DNA from: Pseudanabaena sp. Salubria-1
GTDB taxonomy: Bacteria > Cyanobacteriota > Cyanobacteriia > Pseudanabaenales > Pseudanabaenaceae
Direction: 5' to 3'
Length of the DNA: 64,000 nucleotides
Assembly (NCBI GenBank): GCA_023336205.1
Contig: JALQCR010000030.1
Location: forward strand, 22,428-86,427
Shown: positions 44,350 to 53,604 of the stretch, one piece after another
Numbering within the stretch: position 1 is the stretch's first letter
Layout: the number at the start of each line of letters is the position of its first letter
Made by a program: the position numbers and the translations under genes
Notes under the pieces: model-generated
Told to the model about the DNA's origin: nothing
Seen by the model: only the letters and a program-made list of their open reading frames with translations
The model's database searches: none

Positions 44350-45370
44350 CATAATTCAGACGTTGCTCCACTTCGCCATGCTCTTTCAATAAAGCCGCTA
44401 ATCGATGCCTCATAATGATTCCTGGTTTATCCGACGGCATATGCTGCTCCTCAGCTAGAGACAATGGCGCATCAAATTCAGTGGTTTCCAATACATCGCG
44501 ATCTTCTTGCGTCACCTGACGATCAAAGGCAATGATGTCAGCCGCTTTTGCATCATCTTCTGTATCATTTCGCAAACAGAACTGAACTAACTGAGTCGTC
44601 TGATCATCAATGGGAGTATAAGCCGTAAAAATTAGATGAATCAAACCATTGGGATACTGGATTTTCAGTGTGCGAGCAAAAGGCATATACCAAGTGCGTT
44701 CGTTAGTACGAATCGTCTTTTCAGAAGCGATTCCTAAATTCTTCTTTTGGAGGTCTGGATTCAGAACTTCCACCCAATGCTTCATCACAAAGCCAGTGTC
44801 AGTTTCTACGGTTTCATCGATAGGTGGTGGCACTGGGTTACTCTGATCACCCCAAGATGAAGCATGAACAAAATGTCCATGGGCACTGTCAAAGGAGTTT
44901 TCGATCGCTCGGAATGCCCCAACTTTCCAAGTTTCATAAAATTCATGAATCATGCGGAAAGATCGGTCTGTTACTGCTGCGATCTCAGGAATTGGATGCA
45001 ATGGCTGCTGATCTAAACAAACCCAAATATATCCATATCGCTCGACACATTGATAAGAGGGAACCTTATAGGATTTGGAGATCTTCTCATTTTCTAGTTG
45101 AGGTACTTTCACGCAGGTTCCTTCAGGATTGTATGACCAGCCATGATAGGGACAGCGAATGCAGCCATCAATCACAACACCTCTGGATAATTGAGCAGAG
45201 CGATGGCAGCATTGGTCGGCAACAGCAGCAGGTTTACCATCTTTATCGATCCAGAGGGCAATCTTTTGTCCCAATAATTGAAATGGCTGGGGTTTGTCAG
45301 CAGAGAGTTGCGCGATCGGCATCACTGGATACCAGAAGCGCTTAAGTACAGGTTGTTTGGTGACCAGCAT
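44339..45370 (-). CDS. Rieske-type aromatic ring-hydroxylating oxygenase alpha subunit, paralogue 1
   Basis: This 343-residue protein has the same architecture as its neighbour: Rieske DQCCHRSAQLSRGVVIDGCI with RCPYHGWSY, and iron-site FDSAHGHFVHASSW. Many blocks are shared (TWYMPFARTLKIQYPNGLIH versus TWHMPFSRTLKITYPNGLMH), indicating an old tandem duplication. Long insertions typical of membrane-anchored plant enzymes are absent, so it is likely soluble. Confidence 0.9.
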   Translation of the reverse strand: MLVTKQPVLKRFWYPVMPIAQLSADKPQPFQLLGQKIALWIDKDGKPAAVADQCCHRSAQLSRGVVIDGCIRCPYHGWSYNPEGTCVKVPQLENEKISKSYKVPSYQCVERYGYIWVCLDQQPLHPIPEIAAVTDRSFRMIHEFYETWKVGAFRAIENSFDSAHGHFVHASSWGDQSNPVPPPIDETVETDTGFVMKHWVEVLNPDLQKKNLGIASEKTIRTNERTWYMPFARTLKIQYPNGLIHLIFTAYTPIDDQTTQLVQFCLRNDTEDDAKAADIIAFDRQVTQEDRDVLETTEFDAPLSLAEEQHMPSDKPGIIMRHRLAALLKEHGEVEQRLNYANP

Positions 45371-45833
45371 GAATATTAAACCTAGGATAGAGAAGTTTTT
45401 TGCAAGTGAATTTCACTGTGTTGTAGATACTGCTAAGACCAAAGCCATACTTTCCTATCCCTATCTCACTGATAGTATCAGCTCTATCAAAACTGTGTTC
45501 ATAACTAACATTCAAAGATCAGTGCGTATACTGTATACAGGTTCTTCCTGTATCTAAGGCGAGTAAACAGGAAGTTTCTGTATATATAAATACAAAGAAC
45601 TGTGGCTTAAAACCTTACCCAATCAAATGAGAGGTAAATTAGGTGATGCATCAGAGATTTGCGGGAGAAATGTCACTGCGATCGCTATACTTGCCAATGC
45701 TACAAAGCTTAACTCAAGAGGACTTATGATTGAATTCATAGGACATCGTGAAATATGGTAGCGTAACGCTTACAGCGCAAAGCCATGTAATAACAACTTT
45801 ACCGAAAATCAGCAAAAGCACATCACCATTGTC
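45371..45833. other. Divergent regulatory spacer with inverted repeat
   Basis: This ~463-bp region lies between the leftward Rieske genes and rightward livG. The best feature is TATACAGGTTCTTCCTGT (45534-45551) facing ACAGGAAGTTTCTGTATA (45567-45584), 15 of 18 positions complementary, preceded by GTATACTGTATAC. It could be an operator or hairpin. A 43-codon frame at 45627 has no protein-like support. Confidence 0.45.
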
Positions 45834-46613
45834 ATGAATATAAATAGCAAATCAATCTTAGCTATTCAGCAAGTAACCCGTCGCTTTGGGGGCTTAGTTG
45901 CCGTGAATGAAGTGTCATTTGATGTGCAAGAAAATGAAATCTTTGGCGTGATTGGGCCAAACGGAGCAGGTAAGACGACGCTGTTTAATACAATTACAGG
46001 CTTAATTGCGCCGACGAGTGGCAAGGCTCTCTACGATGGACAAGAAATCACTAACCGTCGTCCACATCAGATTGCTAAATTTGGAATTGCAAGAACATTT
46101 CAGAATATTCGTTTATTCGGAGAACTATCTGCTTTAGAGAATGTTGCGATCGCAAGACATCTCAGTTCATCAACTGGAGTTTGGAATGGAATCTTAGGAC
46201 TACCACCAACGGCAAAAGAAGAGAAGCAAACTTATGATCGAGCCTTAGAGTTACTGGAACTAGTGGGACTAAGCGATCGCGCTGAAGTTAAAGCCAAAAA
46301 TTTCTCCTATGGCGATCAGCGCCGCCTAGAAATTGCTCGTGCCCTTGCGCTACAACCAAAATTATTATTGCTAGATGAACCAGCCGCAGGGATGAATCCT
46401 AATGAAAAAGGGCAATTAAGTGATTTTATTCGCAGTTTGCGCGATCGCTTTGAACTCACAATTCTCCTGATCGAGCATCATGTGCCTTTGGTGATGGGAC
46501 TGTGCGATCGCATTGCCGTTTTGGATTTTGGGCAATTAATTGCGATCGGAAAACCTGAAATTGTTAAAAGCGATCGGGCCGTAATTGAAGCTTATTTGGG
46601 TGATGAAGGTTAA
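45834..46613 (+). CDS. livG: Branched-chain/neutral amino-acid ABC transporter ATP-binding protein, LivG type
   Basis: This 259-residue ATPase has Walker A GPNGAGKTT at 41-49, signature SYGDQRRLEIARAL, Walker B LLLLDEPAAGMNP and the LivG-type insertion after TFQNIRLFGELSALENV. It is probably the second ATPase of the importer that includes livF (1194) and livM (34550). It converges with metK across a strong hairpin. Confidence 0.95.
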   Translation: MNINSKSILAIQQVTRRFGGLVAVNEVSFDVQENEIFGVIGPNGAGKTTLFNTITGLIAPTSGKALYDGQEITNRRPHQIAKFGIARTFQNIRLFGELSALENVAIARHLSSSTGVWNGILGLPPTAKEEKQTYDRALELLELVGLSDRAEVKAKNFSYGDQRRLEIARALALQPKLLLLDEPAAGMNPNEKGQLSDFIRSLRDRFELTILLIEHHVPLVMGLCDRIAVLDFGQLIAIGKPEIVKSDRAVIEAYLGDEG

Positions 46614-46668
46614 GCCCAAAAGATAAAAAGGCAGTGCTTCGCACTGCCTTTTTATCTTTTGGGCTTAA
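46611..46668. terminator. Bidirectional terminator hairpin between livG and metK
   Basis: TTAAGCCCAAAAGATAAAAA continues through GGCAGTGC to a TTC loop and a full complement ending GGGCTTAA. It starts at the livG stop and lies 28 bp from the metK stop. Confidence 0.8.
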
Positions 46669-46695
46669 GGCTTGCTTAGCAAGCCTTATGGAATA

Positions 46696-47934
46696 TTAAG
46701 CGTTCTTTTTCAGGAGATCCACTTTGTCTAGACGTTCCCAAGGCAGGTCTAGATCGTTGCGTCCCATGTGACCATAGGCAGCCACATCTTGATAGAAACG
46801 ACCATTGCGAGTACTAGGTAAATTTTGCAGATCAAAATTCTTGATAATAGCCGCAGGGCGCAAATCAAAATGATCTTTGACCAAGCGGAGCAAAGTCTCT
46901 TCATCAACCTTGCCTGTACCAAAGGTCTCAATATGCATACTGGTAGGACGAGCCACACCGATCGCATAACTAATTTGCAACTCACATTTACTAGCTAAAC
47001 CTGCCGCCACAATATTTTTAGCAGCATGACGAGCCGCATAAGCAGCACTGCGATCGACTTTTGTTGGATCTTTGCCCGAAAAAGCACCGCCACCGTGACG
47101 CGCATAGCCGCCGTAAGTATCAACGATAATTTTACGACCTGTTAGCCCTGAGTCACCTTGAGGTCCACCAATCACAAACTTTCCTGTTGGATTAACCAGA
47201 TAGCGGGTCTGGTCATTTGGCTTGACCGACGTGTCTGCAAAGCTAGGTAAAACTACATGTGTCCAGAGATCGGCTTTAATGCGTTCTTGTACTTTAGCTT
47301 CATCACTAATGCCATCGATTGCCGCATCATGCTGTGTCGAAATTAGGATCGTATCGATCGCTACGGGCTTATCACCTTCATAAACCACGGTGACTTGAGT
47401 TTTGCCATCAGGACGCAAATATGGCAATGTGCCATTTTTACGAACTACTGATAACTGACGAGCTAGACGGTGAGCGATCGCGATCGGCATCGGCATAAAC
47501 TCGGGTGTTTCGTCGCAAGCAAACCCAAACATAATGCCTTGGTCTCCAGCACCTACAGCTTCGATGTCCGCTTCTTCTTCCGCTCCAGTGCGGACTTCAT
47601 GTGCAACATTCACCCCTTGAGCAATGTCTGGCGACTGTTCGTCAAGGGCTACCATTACTGCGCAGCTATTTGCCGAAAAGCCATTATCAGCATTGGTATA
47701 ACCAATTTCAGCAATTTTTTTACGAGCAATATCGACGTAGTTGACATGCGCTTTGGTGGTGATTTCCCCCGTGATCAAGACCAGACCCGTATTAACCACA
47801 ACCTCAGCTGCGACACGCGATCGCGGATCTTGAGCCAATAAGGTATCAAGAATCGTATCGGAAATTTGATCACAAATTTTGTCAGGGTGACCTTCCGTAA
47901 CTGATTCAGATGTAAATAAGAAGCGACTAGCCAA
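46696..47934 (-). CDS. metK: S-adenosylmethionine synthase
   Basis: This 412-residue enzyme makes SAM from methionine and ATP. Motifs are SVTEGHPDKICDQISD at the N-terminus, GAGDQGIMFG, FVIGGPQGDSGLTGRKIIVDTYGG and GGGAFSGKDPTKVDRS. TTTCCTCC directly upstream (on the coding strand, GGAGGAAAC) is a strong ribosome site. No SAM riboswitch was recognised in the ~200-bp leader, which instead ends in the hairpin at 48018. Confidence 0.98.
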   Translation of the reverse strand: MASRFLFTSESVTEGHPDKICDQISDTILDTLLAQDPRSRVAAEVVVNTGLVLITGEITTKAHVNYVDIARKKIAEIGYTNADNGFSANSCAVMVALDEQSPDIAQGVNVAHEVRTGAEEEADIEAVGAGDQGIMFGFACDETPEFMPMPIAIAHRLARQLSVVRKNGTLPYLRPDGKTQVTVVYEGDKPVAIDTILISTQHDAAIDGISDEAKVQERIKADLWTHVVLPSFADTSVKPNDQTRYLVNPTGKFVIGGPQGDSGLTGRKIIVDTYGGYARHGGGAFSGKDPTKVDRSAAYAARHAAKNIVAAGLASKCELQISYAIGVARPTSMHIETFGTGKVDEETLLRLVKDHFDLRPAAIIKNFDLQNLPSTRNGRFYQDVAAYGHMGRNDLDLPWERLDKVDLLKKNA

Positions 47935-48017
47935 CTATGTTTCCTCCTAAACGCAAGAAGTAATAAGGCAAATTTTTGGTATCTCTTAAGATTTATCCAT
48001 CATAGTACAAGGGGTCA

Positions 48018-48080
48018 AATGAAACCCTAAAAATAGGATGGGGCGCTTTGCGCCCCATCCTATTTTTAGGGTTTCATTTT
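48018..48080. repeat. Long hairpin with CAAAG-type loop, inverted
   Basis: AAATGAAACCCTAAAAATAG continues to GGGGCGC-TTT-GCGCCCC and the exact complement. On the minus strand the loop reads CAAAG. The stem is about 30 bp. It sits between divergent metK and the YbjN-like gene, so it is not a simple terminator. Confidence 0.75.
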
Positions 48081-48162
48081 AAAATGTACCTGTATATAGG
48101 TATAGTCTGATTAATCTAAGTACTAATATCTGATTGCCAAAATCAAAAAGTTGTCTAAACCT

Positions 48163-48654
48163 ATGGAGGCAAATAACTTGAAATTTCAAACTACTGCTCA
48201 AGAAGCCTGTTATGAAAAAGTAGTAACGTGGATGCAAGAGATATTTAGCAAATGTCCTTGTGCTCGCCAAGATATTCCAGGATTAGGCATATTTATGGGG
48301 TCAGCGTTAGTAGAAGTATTGGTTTTTCCTTGGGACGGAGATGATGCAATTATTAACACGCGATCGTATGTGGTAGTTGGTGCAGAATTAAAGCCAGACC
48401 TGATGCGATATTTACTTGAAGAAAATGCCAAGATGATTTTTGGAGCCTTTGGCATATCGCCAGACAGTGAAATTCTCTTTGAACATTCAATCGTTGGCTC
48501 GACTTGTGACATGAAAGAGCTAGAAGCCTCAGTTAAAGCGGTGATGGAAATTGCTGACGAATATGATGACAAAATTGTCGATCGCTGGGGTGGCAAACGC
48601 GCTTTAGATCGTATTCATGCAGGCACACTATCAAACAATGGCTGGTCATTATAA
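48163..48654 (+). CDS. YbjN / type III secretion chaperone-like domain protein
   Basis: The ATG at 48163 (MEANNLKFQTTAQEACYEKV) is preferred to a TTG four codons earlier. The 163-residue protein has the alpha-beta pattern of the YbjN fold: SALVEVLVFPWDGDDAIINTRSYVVVGAELKPDLMRYLLEENAKMIFGAF. YbjN-like proteins are stress-associated or chaperone-like; no specific role is known here. A hairpin terminator follows. Confidence 0.7.
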   Translation: MEANNLKFQTTAQEACYEKVVTWMQEIFSKCPCARQDIPGLGIFMGSALVEVLVFPWDGDDAIINTRSYVVVGAELKPDLMRYLLEENAKMIFGAFGISPDSEILFEHSIVGSTCDMKELEASVKAVMEIADEYDDKIVDRWGGKRALDRIHAGTLSNNGWSL

Positions 48655-48693
48655 AAAGGAAAGGGGGCACTAAGTGCCCCCCTTTCCTTTTTA
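48651..48693. terminator. Hairpin terminator after the YbjN-like gene
   Basis: ATAAAAAGGAAAGGGGGCAC-TAA-GTGCCCCCCTTTCC...TTTTTAT, with one bulged C, begins at the stop codon and ends in a T-run. Confidence 0.75.
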
Positions 48694-48759
48694 TGAGAGC
48701 GCAAAGCACTATATTCTAGATAAGCACCTTGGCATAATTTAAAAACCCAGAAAAATCCT

Positions 48760-49926
48760 ATGCCTCAAACGATCGCTGATATTAATGCCAAAATCAAAGC
48801 TGGCAAGGCTAAAGTCCTTACTGCTACCGAACTCAAATCTCTTGTCGTAGATATCGGGGTAACTCAAGCTACTAAGCAAGTAGATGTGATCGTCACAGGT
48901 ACATTCGAGCCGATGGAGTCCTCGGGGGCTGTGCTCAATTTAGGACATACTGATCCACCGATTAAGATCAGAACTTGCTGGATTGATGGAGTGCCTGCCT
49001 ATGCAGGATTTGGGGCAGTAGATATTTATTTAGGAGCAACCCAAGAAGCTGATCCTACCGATGAAGCACCGCAATATCGTGGCGGTGGTCATGTGATTGC
49101 TGATTTGATCGCGGGGAAAACAGTGAACTTTAAAGCGATCGGACATCCCAATGATTGCTATCCTCGCGCTAATTTTGAAACGACGATTACTAAAGAATCC
49201 ATTAATCAATTCTATCTATTTAATCCCCGTAATCTCTACCAGAATTTTATTGTCGGGGTCAATGGTGGCGAAGAAACTCTCTATACATATCTGGGCCCAC
49301 TACAGCCCCGCTTAGGTAATGCTGTTTATTCTAATCCTGGAGCTATCTCGCCATTGTGGAACGATCCTGATCTGCAATTAATTGGCATTGGTACACGCAT
49401 CTTTATGGGTGGTGGCATTGGTTATGTGGCATGGGAAGGTACGCAACATTTTCCATTACAAAAGCGGTTAGAAAATCGTACTCCCATTGGTCCTGCGGCT
49501 ACTCTGGCTCTAATTGGTGATGCTAAGCAAATGACTTCTGATTGGGTACGGGGTTGCTATTTCCGTAATTATGGTGCGTCATTGATGATGGGTGTGGCTG
49601 TACCACTTCCTGTAATTAATGAAGAAGTAGTGGCGAGAGCATCTGTTTTGGATGAAGAGTTAGTCGCACCTATAATTGATTTCTCGATTCCCAGACGAGT
49701 ACGCCCTATTTTTGGGGCTGTTTCCTATGCTCAACTCAAGTCTGGCAAAATTACGATCGCAGGTTCAACAGTTCGTGCTGCGCCTTTAGCCAGTTTACAT
49801 TTATCCGAAGAAGCCGCTAAAACCCTGAAGGATTGGATTGTGAAAGGAGAATTTACACTCACCGAACCTGTGGCGATGTTACCAAGCGATCGCGCATTTT
49901 TACCGCAAGATGTGCGCGGGTTTTAG
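48760..49926 (+). CDS. Homocysteine biosynthesis protein (HcyBio/DUF39 family)
   Basis: This 388-residue protein matches the family proposed to introduce sulfur into aspartate semialdehyde to make homocysteine. Visible conserved blocks are TGTFEPMESSGAVLNLGHTDPPIKI, CWIDGVPAYAGFGAVDIYLGATQ, GGGHVIADLIAGK and RIFMGGGIGYVAWEGTQH, plus cysteines in IRTCWIDG and GHPNDCYPR. It lacks the C-terminal CBS or ferredoxin domains found in some archaeal relatives. metK lies nearby, consistent with methionine metabolism. Confidence 0.85.
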   Translation: MPQTIADINAKIKAGKAKVLTATELKSLVVDIGVTQATKQVDVIVTGTFEPMESSGAVLNLGHTDPPIKIRTCWIDGVPAYAGFGAVDIYLGATQEADPTDEAPQYRGGGHVIADLIAGKTVNFKAIGHPNDCYPRANFETTITKESINQFYLFNPRNLYQNFIVGVNGGEETLYTYLGPLQPRLGNAVYSNPGAISPLWNDPDLQLIGIGTRIFMGGGIGYVAWEGTQHFPLQKRLENRTPIGPAATLALIGDAKQMTSDWVRGCYFRNYGASLMMGVAVPLPVINEEVVARASVLDEELVAPIIDFSIPRRVRPIFGAVSYAQLKSGKITIAGSTVRAAPLASLHLSEEAAKTLKDWIVKGEFTLTEPVAMLPSDRAFLPQDVRGF

Positions 49927-50037
49927 TTTGTAATTAGTCATTCAATTTTATTAAATAATTAGGGATGCGCGGCTTTGCCTCGCCCCCCTAACTATAACCC
50001 ATGCTAAAATTAAGCCAGCGTATCTCTCAGGGTTACT

Positions 50038-50898
50038 ATGGAAAGCACTCAAACTCTACTCAAGCCGACTGCTCCCCAACCCGTTCAAGAGGCTAAAATC
50101 AGTCTCCCCGACCATAAGCAACTCCCAGACTCAGACGGAACCTTTGTGAAAAATTTTCAGGAACATCCACAAAGCATTGTTTTAACTAGCTCGATCGCAC
50201 CAGTCTTAGAAAAATTACATCCTGATGGACGCTATTGCATCGGTCAGGATAGCGGCATTTATTGGCGAATGATGGAGCCACCTGAAAAAGGAGCCGAAGC
50301 ACCAGACTGGTTTTATGTGCCGAATGTATCGCCGCTTCTCGATGGCGAATATCGTCGTTCTTATGTACTGTGGAAAGAATTTGTCGCGCCTTTAATTGCG
50401 ATCGAATTTGTCTCTGGTAATGGATCAGAAGAACGAGATACAACGCCACCTAGTGAGACTGAAAAAGCTGGGAAATTCTGGGTTTACGAGCAAGCGATTC
50501 GGATTCCGTTCTATGTAATTTTTGATGCATGGAAAGATAATGTTGAGGTTTATCATTTAGTTGATGGTCGTTATGCCAAAATGCAACCTAATGAACGCGG
50601 ACATTTCGCGATCGCACCAATGGATGTGGAAATTGGACTGCAACGAGAAAGTACGACCACATGGTTGCGCTGGTGGGATGAGTCGGGAAATTTGCTGCTG
50701 ACTGGCGATGAACGAGCGATTGCTGAAAAACAGGCGAGATTAGATGCTGAGGCGATCGCAGAGCAACAAACTGCGATCGCAGATCAAGAGCGTTTAATTG
50801 CTACTCAAGAGCGTCTTGCCAAACAAGAGGCAGAACAAAAAGCCCAACGTCTTGCCGAAAAGCTCAGATCTCTGGGTATTAATCCTGATGATGTGTAA
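50038..50898 (+). CDS. Uma2 family (DUF820) PD-(D/E)xK-fold protein
   Basis: The protein has 286 residues. The nuclease-like core includes APDWFYVPNV, LIAIEFVSGNGSEERD and YVIFDAWKDNVEVY, the usual Uma2 acidic signature. The C-terminal ~70 residues are an Ala/Glu/Gln-rich coiled coil (AIAEKQARLDAEAIAEQQTA). The family is greatly expanded in cyanobacteria and suspected to include mobile or defence nucleases, but no activity is established. Confidence 0.9.
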   Translation: MESTQTLLKPTAPQPVQEAKISLPDHKQLPDSDGTFVKNFQEHPQSIVLTSSIAPVLEKLHPDGRYCIGQDSGIYWRMMEPPEKGAEAPDWFYVPNVSPLLDGEYRRSYVLWKEFVAPLIAIEFVSGNGSEERDTTPPSETEKAGKFWVYEQAIRIPFYVIFDAWKDNVEVYHLVDGRYAKMQPNERGHFAIAPMDVEIGLQRESTTTWLRWWDESGNLLLTGDERAIAEKQARLDAEAIAEQQTAIADQERLIATQERLAKQEAEQKAQRLAEKLRSLGINPDDV

Positions 50899-50978
50899 GG
50901 CTGCGATCGCTACAAAAGTTAGTGCAAATATGAAATTGCGATCACTTGAATGAATCCCCTTATCCTATGAATACAACG

Positions 50979-51851
50979 CTAATTTAGATTAACTTGAACT
51001 ACCTTGTAGACGCATGGTCCAGCCTTGTCCACATTACTAATGTTAAATACTTGTGCACCAATGCCGCTTACCGTAGTAATAGCTTTACCTGCACAAATAA
51101 CTGTTAAGGTATTTGAAGAATCTGCCGAATAGTATCCGTTCTGCATAGCTTCAATTGACTCATTTAGAGCGGCAAACTTAGTTTTTACGTCATTACAAAT
51201 AGATTCAAAATTTTTATTCCCCCAGCCAGTTATATTCCGTCTGGCAGAACCTCCACTACAGTAAGACAGTAAGCTACTGCTGTTAGATGGACTGGATATT
51301 TGAGTTAAGATATTTCCTAATTTCTGCCCTTGATTATTTCCAATACTAAATGATACGCTTCCGTTAATCTCTTCCTTAGCACCACTATCGCCGAGTAAAC
51401 CACTTAACGGTATTCTATAAATTCGTTTCCAACTTCCTTGTATTTGATTATTGTCTGCAACATTAAAAGTATAAATATGTCCTAGGCTTGAATCTGTTCC
51501 ACCTCCATTGGATAAAATCTGAGTTGTTTGGAAAGTCAGTATTTGGTCAAGAAATAATCCCTCAATTTGTTTAACAGTGCCACTTTGTGACCACCACATC
51601 TCTCCAACTAGAAATCCTGTATTTTCATCAAAGTAAGTGAAGCGAATATTGAAAGGGTAAGATTGCCCAGACCTATTATCAACAAAGGTTCCAGGAAACG
51701 CCTGAGAACTTTTTATGGCATTGGTAAGGTTTAGCCTTTGTGCTTCTCTTTGTGCTTGAGCCTCCGCACGTTTACTCTCTAATTCTTGTTGTGAAGGTCC
51801 ACAGCTAGAGAGCATTAAACAAATCGCAGCTAAAACAGCTAACATTCTCAT
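50979..51851 (-). CDS. Hypothetical lipoprotein
   Basis: The ATG at 51851 (MRMLAVLAAICLMLSSCGPS) is chosen because a lipobox LSSC follows a short hydrophobic signal; a start 24 codons upstream would hide it. About 290 residues. The charged coiled segment ELESKRAEAQAQREAQRLN is followed by a beta-rich region (FVDNRSGQSYPFNIRFTYFD). No known family is recognised. An ISL3 element lies ~66 bp upstream and may have changed its promoter. Confidence 0.75.
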   Translation of the reverse strand: MRMLAVLAAICLMLSSCGPSQQELESKRAEAQAQREAQRLNLTNAIKSSQAFPGTFVDNRSGQSYPFNIRFTYFDENTGFLVGEMWWSQSGTVKQIEGLFLDQILTFQTTQILSNGGGTDSSLGHIYTFNVADNNQIQGSWKRIYRIPLSGLLGDSGAKEEINGSVSFSIGNNQGQKLGNILTQISSPSNSSSLLSYCSGGSARRNITGWGNKNFESICNDVKTKFAALNESIEAMQNGYYSADSSNTLTVICAGKAITTVSGIGAQVFNISNVDKAGPCVYKVVQVNLN

Positions 51852-51916
51852 AAAAATTCTCGCTATATAATGAACTTGGACAGAGCAATATAAATGTTGA
51901 TAAAGTGCTGTGCTTC

Positions 51917-53202
51917 GGCTCAATCGTCTAAATGATGCTAAGGTAACATAAGATACAAAACAACAAATATGCAGCCAATTCTAACCGAACTTTTAAATCT
52001 GCCAGGAATCGAAGTAGAAAACTACACAAAAGTAGCAGATCGATTAATTTTAGAGGTTGAAGCGAAAACGACAAAAGCAAAGTGTCCAAGATGCGGAGAA
52101 GAAAGTAATCATCTGCATCAAAATCGCTGGTATTTTGCAAGAGATTTAAGCATTAGTGGACAGGAAGTACTATTAAAAGTAAACCGTCGTCAATTCAAGT
52201 GTAAAAAATGTGAAAAGCCGTTCAGTGAAGAACTAGAATTTATAGGAAAGAGACGAAAACAAACTAACAGATTTGCAGAGATGATAGTGCAGCAAGTATT
52301 GCATAGCGATATGCATAATGTAGGGAAGCAAAATGACTTAACAGATGAGGAAGTGTGGTCGATGATAAAATACATTAGCGAAAAAAAACTTAGAATAGAT
52401 TTAAAGCCATTAAAACGACTTGGGATTGATGAAATAGCATTACGAAAAGGACAAGGGGACTACATAGTAGTATTGGTAGATTTAGACAGAAAAATACCGA
52501 TAGGATTTGTGCGATCACGGAAACAAGAAGAAATAAGGAAAGAGCTTGAGGGGTGGGGAAAAGAGGTGTTAGAGCAAATTATTGAGGTAAGTATGGATCT
52601 AAGTGGAAATTATAAAGGACTGATCAACAAACTAATACCAAAAGCAGAGGTAGTAGCCGACCGATTCCATGTAACAAAGATAGTTCCTGAGGAACTAAAA
52701 ACAGCACGAAATGACCTGCAAAAAGCAAATAAAGAAAACAAAAATGTAAACGAGAAAAAGAAAATCGAAGAAGCACTTAAGCAGAGTAAGTATGCATTAC
52801 TAAAGAACGAAAAAGATTTAACAGAGAAGCAAAAAATAAAATTAGAAGAAATTCGAGAAGTGGTACCATTGCTAGGGAAAATGCATCAGCAAAAAGAAGA
52901 GTTTAGAAGAGTCTTTGAAGATGCTAAAAATTGGGGAGATGGCGCATCAAAATTACTCGACTGGATGGAGACAGCAAAGGAGACGTATAAGGATAGTGTT
53001 GGCACAATTTGTCGATGGTTTGGAGAAGTTACTAATTACTTTGAGAACCGCACTACTAATGGCGTTGTTGAGGGTATCAATAATAAGTTAAAGCTAATTA
53101 AACGATCTGGGTATGGCTTCAGGAATTTTGATAATTTTAAGTTGCGATCTCTAATTTGTTGGCATTTAGATATTGGTCGAGCATAGTTTGAACGATAGAG
53201 CC
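51917..53202 (+). mobile_element. ISL3-family insertion sequence
   Basis: Imperfect ends GGCTCAATCGTCTAAATGAT (51917) and the complement of GGCTCTATCGTTCAAACTAT (ending 53202) bound a 1286-bp element. The 8-bp TGTGCTTC target duplication lies at 51909-51916 and 53203-53210. Eight bp is normal for ISL3. Confidence 0.9.
51969..53186 (+). CDS. ISL3 family transposase
   Basis: The protein has 405 residues. The N-terminal zinc-finger type CPRCGEESNHLH and CKKCEKPF precede the DDE core: LGIDEIALRKGQGDYIVVLVD (D), PKAEVVADRFHVTK (D) and ENRTTNGVVEGINNKLKLIKRSGYGFRNF (E). It is complete. Codon use is strongly A-rich compared with neighbouring host genes, suggesting recent arrival. Confidence 0.95.
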   Translation: MQPILTELLNLPGIEVENYTKVADRLILEVEAKTTKAKCPRCGEESNHLHQNRWYFARDLSISGQEVLLKVNRRQFKCKKCEKPFSEELEFIGKRRKQTNRFAEMIVQQVLHSDMHNVGKQNDLTDEEVWSMIKYISEKKLRIDLKPLKRLGIDEIALRKGQGDYIVVLVDLDRKIPIGFVRSRKQEEIRKELEGWGKEVLEQIIEVSMDLSGNYKGLINKLIPKAEVVADRFHVTKIVPEELKTARNDLQKANKENKNVNEKKKIEEALKQSKYALLKNEKDLTEKQKIKLEEIREVVPLLGKMHQQKEEFRRVFEDAKNWGDGASKLLDWMETAKETYKDSVGTICRWFGEVTNYFENRTTNGVVEGINNKLKLIKRSGYGFRNFDNFKLRSLICWHLDIGRA

Positions 53203-53257
53203 TGTGCTTCTATATTTTCATCCATTGTATTTCTGTATAGACCAACAGAAATAATTT

Positions 53258-53488
53258 CTAAATATAGACAATAACGCGCCCTTCGATTCTTCCTGTATAA
53301 GCTGTTTGTCCACTCACAAAAATTCGACCGTTGCAGGGTTCGACATCAGCGAAATGGGCTTCTCCTCTGCTGTCTGTTAATTGATCTTTTGTTATTCCAC
53401 CAGAGAAAAAGCCGTCAATCCCAATAGCTACTCGTTCCCCTTTATTCGGTGTGCCACTACTTTGATGAATTACCATAACTGTAACCAT
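53258..53488 (-). CDS. Small carboxypeptidase-regulatory-like protein
   Basis: This 76-residue protein has AGGAG eight bases before the ATG. The sequence (VAIGIDGFFSGGITKDQLTDSRGEAHFADVEPCNGRIFV) has the look of a single transthyretin/carboxypeptidase-regulatory-like beta sandwich. It is flanked by two IS (ISL3 and IS4-type). No signal peptide. Function unknown. Confidence 0.6.
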   Translation of the reverse strand: MVTVMVIHQSSGTPNKGERVAIGIDGFFSGGITKDQLTDSRGEAHFADVEPCNGRIFVSGQTAYTGRIEGRVIVYI

Positions 53489-53604
53489 GTTTTAATCTCC
53501 TATATCGATTTATTGTTTACTGCTACTTGCTTATTAACAAATAGTCATTGGCGATTTCTCTGATCACTGAACTTGCTCGATCAATTTGATCGAATCGTTG
53601 TAGC

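Noticed and set aside
45627..45758. 43-codon frame starting MRGKLGDASEICGRN
   Set aside because: No clear ribosome site or family resemblance, and it sits in a regulatory spacer; too weak to annotate.
47935..48150. SAM riboswitch upstream of metK
   Set aside because: No SAM-I, SAM-II or SAM/SAH-type core was recognisable; the only structure is the CAAAG-type hairpin.
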